Shown: one piece after another, positions 1 through 5,589 of the stretch
How the letters are laid out: every line of letters starts with the position of its first letter
How positions within the stretch are numbered: the stretch's first letter is position 1
Assembly: GCA_012329085.1 (NCBI GenBank)
Contig: JAAXQB010000124.1
Location: 1 to 7,120, forward strand
Direction of reading: 5' to 3'
DNA length: 7,120 bases
DNA from: Methanosarcinales archaeon
Lineage (GTDB): Archaea; Halobacteriota; Methanosarcinia; Methanosarcinales; Methanosarcinaceae
Position numbers and translations under genes: made by a program
Notes under the pieces: model-generated
Seen by the model: only the letters and a program-made list of their open reading frames with translations
Databases searched by the model: none
What the model was told of the DNA's origin: nothing

Positions 1-857
1 TGACCATTATTAATAGTAAGTGTTCCAGCATTAGTTACTTCTAATTCACAACATGTAAAACTCGCTGTACTACCTGTATTTGTTGAGTTGAAATTACCTG
101 AGATAATTGCTTTTTTGGTATTATCTGGCGCACCATTATCCCAAGTAAACCCGTTAAAAGTTGTAGTTGTTGCACAACCACCTGCTGGAGTACCAACAAC
201 CTTTACATCATCTATTGATAATGGTGGATCAGCTACAGTAGCATTATCTGTAAATTTAAAACCAAAACGTAAATCTGCTTGATTATCAAAATTCACATTG
301 GTAAGTGTAACTTGATTCCAAGAGGTACTGCCATTCATAGCAACGCCAACTGCTGCCCAAATAGTACCGCCATCTGTACTGTAATATGCTTCACCTGTAC
401 CACCATCATCTAACCAATAAAAAGAGAATTCTACACCTGTATAACCTGTTGTTACTATTACTGAAGACATTTCTGTAAAAACGGATTGTCCGTTACCCGC
501 TAAATAATTTGCATTCCATTCATTAAAATTTAATGGAGACCCAAAAAATGTACCGACACCGCCAGCAGAATTTACATGTAGGTAATTTCCGTTTAGTGAA
601 GTAATGCTAGACCCTATTTGATAAGGTGTGTTGGGAATTGGGAATGGAAGGATACCAAGGAGAAAATAACTACCGCCAAGATAATCATTAGTAACCACAA
701 AATCAAAATCACACCCAGAAGTACAACCACCATTATCACCACTAACCAAAGTCCAATTCCCAGAGCCGCTTTCGAAATCATCAAAAAATAGTTGTGTTTG
801 TGCTTGTATTTGTATGCTTACTATTATAAATAGTATGAAAAAGTAGATTTTATTCAT
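1..857 (-). CDS. Large exported protein, N-terminal part (T9SS cargo type, cut by the window edge)
   Basis: The frame from ATG at 857 stays open to the left edge: 285 complete codons, with the C-terminus outside the window. Residues 1-20 (MNKIYFFILFIIVSIQIQAQ) form a signal peptide, so the product is exported. Residues about 22-221 look like a jelly-roll/MAM-like beta domain: aromatic and glycine-rich, with a Trp-Leu-Asp-Asp-Gly stretch near W148, an acidic 'YYSTDGGTIW' strand at 158-167 and the ending 'SIDDVKVVG' typical of such folds. From about residue 234 a second module begins with 'FTWDNGAPDN', then 'AIISGNF' and 'GTLTINNG'. Modules of this kind occur in large flavobacterial surface proteins that usually end in a T9SS sorting domain. 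That tail is not visible here, so T9SS export is inferred. Cysteines lie at 45, 49, 228, 269 and 270. There is no Shine-Dalgarno, as is normal in this phylum. Exact substrate or role unknown. Confidence 0.85.
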   Translation of the reverse strand, partial: MNKIYFFILFIIVSIQIQAQTQLFFDDFESGSGNWTLVSGDNGGCTSGCDFDFVVTNDYLGGSYFLLGILPFPIPNTPYQIGSSITSLNGNYLHVNSAGGVGTFFGSPLNFNEWNANYLAGNGQSVFTEMSSVIVTTGYTGVEFSFYWLDDGGTGEAYYSTDGGTIWAAVGVAMNGSTSWNQVTLTNVNFDNQADLRFGFKFTDNATVADPPLSIDDVKVVGTPAGGCATTTTFNGFTWDNGAPDNTKKAIISGNFNSTNTGSTASFTCCELEVTNAGTLTINNG

Positions 858-909
858 GTTGTTTAGTTTAAATAGCTGTGTTTGTGTTGTTTTAACGGGG
901 AAATAAGGT

Positions 910-940
910 GTAATATAGTAATTATTATTGATTTAGCAAA
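910..940 (-). promoter_or_regulatory. Candidate Bacteroidota promoter for the 857 gene
   Basis: On the minus strand TTTG (940-937) is followed after 19 nt by TATATTAC (917-910), close to the Bacteroidota -33 TTTG / -7 TAnnTTTG pattern at the usual spacing. Transcription would begin near 904, giving a leader of about 47 nt before ATG 857. The match is imperfect in the last two bases of the -7 box, and the region is A/T-rich, so a chance match is possible. Confidence 0.4.
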
Positions 941-1011
941 TAATAATCTAAATTATTCAAGGCAAACTCATACTTTTACACCTTAAATCCGCAAGAATTT
1001 AAAGGCTATTG

Positions 1012-1042
1012 AAAATAGTTTTTTGTTTTAAAAAACTATTTT
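1012..1042 (-). terminator. A/T-only hairpin terminator overlapping a stop codon
   Basis: Positions 1012-1024 and 1030-1042 are perfect 13-bp inverted repeats (AAAATAGTTTTTT / AAAAAACTATTTT) around a 5-nt loop. The stem includes the TAG stop (1038-1036) of the upstream secreted-protein gene. Placement at the exact gene end and the strength of the stem fit an intrinsic terminator, although there is no G/C core and only a short downstream U-run. It probably separates this gene from the next one at 857. Confidence 0.6.
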
Positions 1043-2682
1043 AATACTATTTTTTCAGTAAATACTTTATTATTCTTTGTTACTTTTACAAAGTATAAGC
1101 CTTTACTGTGCTTAGATAAATCTATTGTGTGATTCATTAACTCTGCTTGTGATTGGTAAATTTGTTTACCTGTAATATCAAAAATAGCAATGCTTAAATT
1201 ATCATCAGATGTAATATTTAATATGTCTGTTGTTGGATTTGGATACATTGCAATATTATTTAATACTAAATCGTTAACACTGTTTGTTTGATCACAGATA
1301 CCTGCAACCGTACAATTTCCGTTTCCTACACAGATATAATTTGCTTGTGTTATTGTTACAGGGCTATTACTAAAATTTGGATTTGTAGCAACCATTTGTA
1401 CAGAGTAAGTTCCTGCTTGGGTAAATGACATTGTTGGATTTTCTGATGTAGCATCAGTAAAATTTTGGAATGAATGAAAACCATTAGGGGAAACTAACCA
1501 AGAGTATGTAGTGCCATCTGTTGCATTGTTTGGTGTTGTTAAGTTTGTAAAGTTAACAAATTGATTTACTGCTACATTATTTCTAGGGCTTGCTGTAAAA
1601 CAAGCGTCTAAGGCAGGTGCATCGGTTACGGTAATATAATCCGTTTTTGTTTCGGTAACGCTACTTGGTGTAAAGTCTGTATTTGTAACTGTTAATGCTG
1701 CTGTATATAAACCAGCATTATCAAAACTAACTTCAGGATGTACAGAAGTTGCATCAGTTCCATTTAAGTAAGTAACGGTATTTGGTGTAAATGACCATGC
1801 AAAAGTAGAACCAATAATTGGTTGTGATGTGTTTGTAAAAGTGAAAGTATCATCGGTTGTTCCTGTTTGTGTATCTACAATAAAATCTGTTGTAATGTCT
1901 GTAGCAATTTCTCTAAACCATTTTCCTGAATAAGTATGTGTACTGTCAGATAGGGAGTCAACATAAGTCATCACTGGTCCTTTAACACCATCTACAAACC
2001 AATAATATGAATTATCAGTCGTTGTTACTGTTGCTATTGGAGTTCCGTTATAATATAATACAACATTAAATGATTCTTGTATGTGAACTCTTAACGCATT
2101 TGGATAAATAATATGAGGTAATCTTAATTGTCCCCAACCATCAACATTAAAAGAGTATTGCCCTTGTTCTATTTTTGTAGGGAATCCAGAAGTATCACCT
2201 TCTCCTTTATATAAAGAAGCAATAGAAGTTCCATAAGTAAAATCATACGGATATAATTCTAATGGAGCATCTACCTCATTCACATCTTGGTATTTATACC
2301 AAAGTGTTGTTGTACCATCAGATACATAAGCTCCAGATCTTTTCCATTCTGTTCCACCATTAGTATCAAAATAAAAATATCCTTGTGGGTTTCCGTTTAA
2401 TTGTTCTGCAAGGTCTGTATTTGGAACATCAACAACATTTGGTAAACCAGTTGGAGACAAATAATTATAAACTTCTTGTGACCCTGCTTCTGTTTCTCCT
2501 GTAAAATCCCACACAACATTTGCTCCAGATGGACCAACATTGAAATTAGCATCTACATCAAATATATTTTGAAATGTAATATTATCTCCAACAGCAAAAG
2601 CATTAGCACTTGTGATTGTAATTTGAGAAAACCCAAAAGAAAAAGAGAAAAGACTTAATAGTAATAGTGTAATTTTTTTCAT
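1036..2682 (-). CDS. Exported protein with two PKD-like domains and a T9SS type A sorting domain
   Basis: The gene encodes 548 residues from ATG 2682. Residues 1-20 are a signal peptide ending 'FGFSQ'. Residues 21-260 are a beta-rich region of unknown function. Residues about 262-354 and 359-452 are two PKD-like immunoglobulin-fold domains; each has a 'W.F/LxP' strand followed by the shared pattern 'TDATS..P..SF..AG.Y' and 'VTN/VATN' (309-335 and 409-435), so they look like an internal duplication. Residues about 474-548 are a type A T9SS sorting domain: 'MYPNPTTDILNI' (479-490), 'IAIFDITGKQIY', 'KGLYFVKV' and the basic end 'KIVLK'. By family knowledge, such proteins cross the inner membrane by Sec and the outer membrane by T9SS, then are released or anchored at the surface. 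Four cysteines (361, 451, 457, 463) cluster in the second PKD and linker and may pair. No enzymatic motif is seen, so an adhesive or structural role is likely. Confidence 0.93.
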   Translation of the reverse strand: MKKITLLLLSLFSFSFGFSQITITSANAFAVGDNITFQNIFDVDANFNVGPSGANVVWDFTGETEAGSQEVYNYLSPTGLPNVVDVPNTDLAEQLNGNPQGYFYFDTNGGTEWKRSGAYVSDGTTTLWYKYQDVNEVDAPLELYPYDFTYGTSIASLYKGEGDTSGFPTKIEQGQYSFNVDGWGQLRLPHIIYPNALRVHIQESFNVVLYYNGTPIATVTTTDNSYYWFVDGVKGPVMTYVDSLSDSTHTYSGKWFREIATDITTDFIVDTQTGTTDDTFTFTNTSQPIIGSTFAWSFTPNTVTYLNGTDATSVHPEVSFDNAGLYTAALTVTNTDFTPSSVTETKTDYITVTDAPALDACFTASPRNNVAVNQFVNFTNLTTPNNATDGTTYSWLVSPNGFHSFQNFTDATSENPTMSFTQAGTYSVQMVATNPNFSNSPVTITQANYICVGNGNCTVAGICDQTNSVNDLVLNNIAMYPNPTTDILNITSDDNLSIAIFDITGKQIYQSQAELMNHTIDLSKHSKGLYFVKVTKNNKVFTEKIVLK

Positions 2683-2707
2683 GATTGTAAATTATTTATT
2701 ATAACTA

Positions 2708-2715
2708 CAATTATA
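2708..2715 (-). promoter_or_regulatory. Possible -7 box for the PKD/T9SS gene
   Basis: Minus-strand TATAATTG (2715-2708) matches the Bacteroidota -7 pattern TAnnTTTG at all but one base and would give a start near 2702 and a leader of about 20 nt before ATG 2682. No proper TTTG lies 19-20 nt upstream (only a T-run a little further away), so support is weak. Confidence 0.3.
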
Positions 2716-2830
2716 GGTAAAAAGATAATAATTACATAAAAAAACATGTACGGATTTAGAAATTCACACATATTTTAATAAAAAATAAACATAAACATCT
2801 GATAATCAGTTGATTTTAATTTTTAACAGG

Positions 2831-2978
2831 AAGTGCTATATTAATAAAAAATTTGTAAAATTAGTGTGTAATTTGTGTTAAAACAGATAAATCAATTATC
2901 TATTAACCTGAGTTCGACCTAATATTTGTTTATTCTTTAACCCGAATTATTCACAAATTTTTTATTAATATACCACTT
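2831..2978. repeat. 148-bp inverted-repeat (MITE-like) element
   Basis: The arms 2831-2856 and 2953-2978 are inverted copies of each other with 25 of 26 bases matching (AAGTGcTATATTAATAAAAAATTTGT; the sixth base is C on one side and G on the other). Between them sit two smaller hairpins. AAATTA (2858-2863) pairs with TAATTT (2869-2874). GTTAA plus AGATAA (2877-2881, 2885-2890) pairs with TTATCT plus TTAAC (2896-2901, 2903-2907). There is no ORF inside. The layout resembles a miniature inverted-repeat element or a large RNA/cruciform hairpin. No clear target-site duplication directly flanks the arms, so transposition is not shown. Confidence 0.6.
2944..2966 (+). repeat. Dispersed repeat, copy 1
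   Basis: The 23 bases here recur at 5019-5041 with one mismatch (18 identical bases starting GAATTATTCACAAATTTT, then a T/C change, then TATT). Copy 1 overlaps the right arm of the 148-bp element and is preceded by TTAACCC (2937-2943). The two copies are in direct orientation and bracket the TPR/AraC gene. Confidence 0.65.
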
Positions 2979-2979
2979 T

Positions 2980-3013
2980 CTATTTCAAAATACGCTAAAT
3001 AAATTTGAAATAG
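2980..3013. repeat. 10-bp inverted repeat downstream of the regulator gene
   Basis: CTATTTCAAA (2980-2989) and TTTGAAATAG (3004-3013) are perfect inverted copies around a 14-nt loop, starting about 63 nt beyond the stop of the regulator gene (minus strand). It could help end that transcript, but it has no U-tract on that strand, so a terminator role is only a possibility. The remainder of the gap (3014-3075) holds a GGTACGGTAC direct doublet (3034-3043) and nothing else I recognise. Confidence 0.35.
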
Positions 3014-3075
3014 GTTGTATAAGTCAGAACATGGTACGGTACATTAGATTATTTTATTGGTTGTCAAATTTATTG

Positions 3076-4836
3076 TTATGAATCTTTCATTTCTTTAATT
3101 TGTTGTTTAAAAAACGAAGGTGTTACACCTGTTGTTTTTTTAAAAAAAAGATTGAATGTAGATTTACTTTTAAATCCTACACGATTTGAAATTCCTTCAA
3201 TAGAGTAATTATCATAATCTGAATTTGTCAATAAGACAATAGATTCTTTTATTCTACATGAATTTATATACGAATTAAAATTTAAGTTAAATTCTGAATT
3301 GATTATATGTGATATATATGATTTATTGGTGTTTAATTTATTGGATATTTTGGTTATAGTCAACTCTTTATCTTCATATATTTTTTCAGTATCCATCAAT
3401 TCTGAGAGCCCTTTTAATAGTTTCTCTTTTAAATCATTTGATAATAATTCTTTTTGGTCTTCATTAGAAACATCTATCAAGATAGTTTTATTACCAACTT
3501 CAATTTGTTTATGATTTTTTAAGACATTAAGAGATACATCTTTTTCAGACTCTATTAATTCTAAATTCTTTTGAACTAATTCTTTGTAGGCTTGTTTTTT
3601 TTCTTTATTCTGAATAAGAATAATTACAACAAAAGCTAACAATGTCAATAAGCCAAAAATTAATAGTTTTAATATTTTACTTTGAAATACACTTTCGGAA
3701 TTTAATAATTTTATTTTTTGATTTTTCTTTTCGGTTTCATACTTGATATTTAGTTGACTAATTACTTTTAATTTTTCATTATTAAATATACTATCTTTTA
3801 ATATTGTGAATTTTTTAAAATAGCTATATGCTTTTTTGTACTCATTATTAATTAAGTGTAAATTGGATAATTTTTTATAATTTTTTTGAATGTAGTCTTG
3901 TGAGCTTATTATTTTAGCGTGTTCAATACTTTTATTAAAGTATAAATTAGCCTTTTTATAATTCCTTTTTTTAAAATAAATATCACCTAAATTGGTGTAC
4001 ACATCGGCAAGACCATAATTATCATTAATGCTTTTTAGTGTTTTTTCGGCCTCATAAGAATACTGAATTGCACGATCATACTTTTCTTTTAAAAAATGTA
4101 TTCTACCTATATTAGCCTTACTATATGCTATACCTTGATTAAAGTTTAAGTCTTCAAATAGCTTTAGAGATTTTAGATAATGTACATACGCACTTTCATA
4201 ATTTTCCAGATTTTTATATACATCGCCAATATTATTATTTGTCGCTGCTATTCCTACTTTATTATTAGATTTTTTATAAATATTTAATGATTTTAAATAG
4301 TATTCTAAAGCTTTGGGGTATCTTTTTTGCCTAACATAGATACTTGCGATATTATTAGAGCTTGTAGCTTGTGCTTCAGTATAATTTACTTTTTCTGCCA
4401 TTTTAAGTTCCTTTAAAAACAACTTATTGGCTATTTCAAAATTTGAATTTTTATACTTAATAACAGCTATTCTTTCAATTGTATTGATAATATTTATAGT
4501 GTCGGATAACTCATTATAAAATTGAAGTGCTTCAGTATAGTTAATAGTTGCATTTGAAAAATTTTCTTGTAGGTAATTAACATTCCCTAGTGCATACAGT
4601 ACTTTTGCCTTTTGTTTTTCATGTTCTACTTTTTGCAAAGCTTTTTTAATATATGTTTTAGATGAATCAAGTTTGTTATCACTTAAATAAAGAGCTGCTA
4701 TTTTTAAAAGTGAGTTGATATATGTACTATCTTTTTGCTTTGTTAACTTATTTTTCATTATAGTAATATCACTTCTTTCTTGAGAGAAAGAATGCGTAAA
4801 GGCAACGTAAATAAATAATATTAGTATTTTTTTCAT
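3076..4836 (-). CDS. TPR-transmembrane-AraC/XylS-type regulator
   Basis: From ATG 4836 the product has 586 residues. An in-frame GTG at 4860 would add eight residues before the signal sequence. The ATG is preferred because it puts 'MKKILILFIYVAFTHSFSQ' at the very N-terminus as a signal peptide. About seven tetratricopeptide repeats follow, between residues 76 and 350. They are spaced about 40 residues apart, with cores such as 'NNIASIYVRQKRYPKALEYYLKSL', 'NNIGDVYKNLENYESAYVHYL' and 'NLGDIYFKKRNYKKANLYF'. One membrane helix lies at about 387-409 ('LLIFGLLTLLAFVVIILI'), then a short lysine-rich coiled segment. The C-terminal ~105 residues form a double helix-turn-helix: 'ITKISNKLNTNKSYISHIIN' and 'IEGISNRVGFKSKSTFNLFFKKTTGVTPSFF'. 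The layout implies periplasmic TPR sensing coupled to cytoplasmic DNA binding, with no kinase or receiver domain. Targets are unknown. The gene is Lys/Asn/Ile-rich and looks more A/T-rich than its right-hand neighbours (not computed). Confidence 0.9.
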   Translation of the reverse strand: MKKILILFIYVAFTHSFSQERSDITIMKNKLTKQKDSTYINSLLKIAALYLSDNKLDSSKTYIKKALQKVEHEKQKAKVLYALGNVNYLQENFSNATINYTEALQFYNELSDTINIINTIERIAVIKYKNSNFEIANKLFLKELKMAEKVNYTEAQATSSNNIASIYVRQKRYPKALEYYLKSLNIYKKSNNKVGIAATNNNIGDVYKNLENYESAYVHYLKSLKLFEDLNFNQGIAYSKANIGRIHFLKEKYDRAIQYSYEAEKTLKSINDNYGLADVYTNLGDIYFKKRNYKKANLYFNKSIEHAKIISSQDYIQKNYKKLSNLHLINNEYKKAYSYFKKFTILKDSIFNNEKLKVISQLNIKYETEKKNQKIKLLNSESVFQSKILKLLIFGLLTLLAFVVIILIQNKEKKQAYKELVQKNLELIESEKDVSLNVLKNHKQIEVGNKTILIDVSNEDQKELLSNDLKEKLLKGLSELMDTEKIYEDKELTITKISNKLNTNKSYISHIINSEFNLNFNSYINSCRIKESIVLLTNSDYDNYSIEGISNRVGFKSKSTFNLFFKKTTGVTPSFFKQQIKEMKDS

Positions 4837-4851
4837 TTTAAAATAACTTAA

Positions 4852-4871
4852 AATTAACACAAATGTTAATT
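4852..4871. promoter_or_regulatory. Palindrome just upstream of the regulator gene
   Basis: AATTAACA (4852-4859) and TGTTAATT (4864-4871) are perfect 8-bp inverted copies around CAAA, ending 16 nt upstream of ATG 4836. The position suits an operator or a leader hairpin, for example for autoregulation. I found no convincing -33/-7 promoter pair near it. The alternative GTG start at 4860 lies inside the palindrome, which is a further reason to prefer the ATG. Confidence 0.35.
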
Positions 4872-5018
4872 ACAAAAACAGATAATCAGCGTAAAATTAC
4901 TTAATTTTTTATTTTATTTTAATAAATTAGCCTTAAAAATTAAGTTCCATCACAAGTTTAATGTTATTATTTGGTTCTACTAAAAATTTAGTGGAAACCT
5001 TATTTTAGCCTTAAATCT

Positions 5019-5041
5019 GAATTATTCACAAATTTTCTATT
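5019..5041 (+). repeat. Dispersed repeat, copy 2
   Basis: This is the second copy of the 23-bp sequence at 2944-2966 (22 of 23 bases identical, same orientation). The seven bases before it (TAAATCT) are a degraded form of the TTAACCC that precedes copy 1. Similarity stops after 5041, where copy 1 continues into the arm of the 148-bp element and this copy continues into GCAAAGCC. Confidence 0.6.
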
Positions 5042-5210
5042 GCAAAGCCAAACTATCTGCTATAATTGAAGATGCTCAAAATTGAGCTAACAATTACTCA
5101 TTCATTTTATATTTGTTTTTGTATTCGTGAACCACTTCGTTAGGTTTCTATTGGTATTTTGACTTTTCATAACAAAAAACCTATGAATAATAATACGGGT
5201 TAATATCATA

Positions 5211-5245
5211 TTTGTTCATTTTTTTATTAATAAAAAACGAACCAA
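5211..5245. terminator. A/T palindrome, possible terminator of the enzyme operon
   Basis: TTTTTTATTAATAAAAAA (5220-5237) is a perfect 18-bp palindrome. It is extended by GTTC (5214-5217) pairing with GAAC (5239-5242) and by TT/AA further out. It lies about 100 nt past the stop of the 78-residue gene and would end in a T-run on either strand, so it may act as a bidirectional terminator. The low G/C content and the distance make this uncertain. Confidence 0.35.
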
Positions 5246-5346
5246 GCTCAAAAAATATTTTGGATAAGCTTACGAAACCTCATCGTTAAACTTACTGAAC
5301 TTTGTGTTTTTTGTAGTTGTATTCGGTTTTATCAAACAATTACAAA

Positions 5347-5583
5347 CTAGTCAACTACAACTGTAATTCTATGTGGTTTTAAACCATTTTTAAAAGTTTC
5401 TAAATCCGATTCTGAAATAATAATAAAAGCACTATTTACGTATTTATTTTGCTCAATAATCGATGCTTCTATAAAAGGTAAATTATCTATTTGAGTAAAT
5501 TCTTTTAGATGAATCACATGATGTTTGGCGGTTTCTAACGAATCTGGACCTCTAAAATCCCATAACAGTCTAATTTTTCTCAT
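5347..5583 (-). CDS. Small protein of unknown function, second gene of the enzyme operon
   Basis: A 78-residue cytoplasmic protein (no signal peptide, no membrane helix) starts at ATG 5583, 6 nt after the stop codon of the PLP enzyme gene, so the two are almost surely co-transcribed and may be translationally coupled. The sequence opens 'MRKIRLLWDFRGPDSLETAK', followed by 'HHVIHLKEF', a hydrophobic strand 'SAFIIISESDLE' (51-62) and the ending 'LKPHRITVVVD'. The alternation of strands and helices suggests a compact alpha/beta fold, and the two His (21, 22) plus H71-R72 are candidate functional residues. I recall similar small hypothetical proteins in Bacteroidota, but I cannot name a family. 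Partnership with the enzyme is inferred from context only. Confidence 0.85.
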   Translation of the reverse strand: MRKIRLLWDFRGPDSLETAKHHVIHLKEFTQIDNLPFIEASIIEQNKYVNSAFIIISESDLETFKNGLKPHRITVVVD

Positions 5584-5589
5584 GTGGTA

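Larger units (their letters stand above)
4872..5346. other. Gene-free gap of about 475 bp with short repeats and palindromes
   Basis: No credible ORF is seen on either strand. It contains a direct repeat TTAGCCTTAAA (4927-4937 and 5005-5015), a near-palindrome ACTAAA-AA-TTTAGT (4979-4992), repeat copy 2 (5019-5041), a small hairpin GCTCAA-AA-TTGAGC (5074-5087), an inverted TTAACCCG motif (minus strand, 5203-5196) and an A/T palindrome near 5220. A 9-bp inverted repeat TTGTAGTTG (5311-5319) / CAACTACAA (5352-5360) spans the stop of the 78-residue gene but lacks a U-tract on the minus strand. The density of repeats suggests old mobile-element debris, though no transposase can be identified. Confidence 0.5.

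Noticed and set aside
88..282. Plus-strand ORF of 64 codons
   Set aside because: It is antisense to the open frame of the exported protein at 1-857, which has a signal peptide and domain-like sequence; the 64-codon ORF has neither.
2683..3075. CRISPR array or tandem-repeat locus
   Set aside because: The repeats here are inverted pairs and single copies; there is no regularly spaced direct repeat.
3299..3514. Plus-strand ORF of 71 codons
   Set aside because: It is antisense to the AraC domain region of the regulator gene; its Ser/Leu/Ile-rich composition is what a shadow of Lys/Asn/Glu-rich coding would give.
4837..5346. tRNA or other known structured RNA in the larger gap
   Set aside because: I see no cloverleaf, no GGTTC/T-loop block and no recognised riboswitch core; only A/T-rich short hairpins.
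5311..5360. TTGTAGTTG / CAACTACAA inverted repeat as a terminator of the enzyme operon
   Set aside because: The loop is 32 nt and the minus strand continues with an A-run rather than a U-run, so it does not fit an intrinsic terminator.
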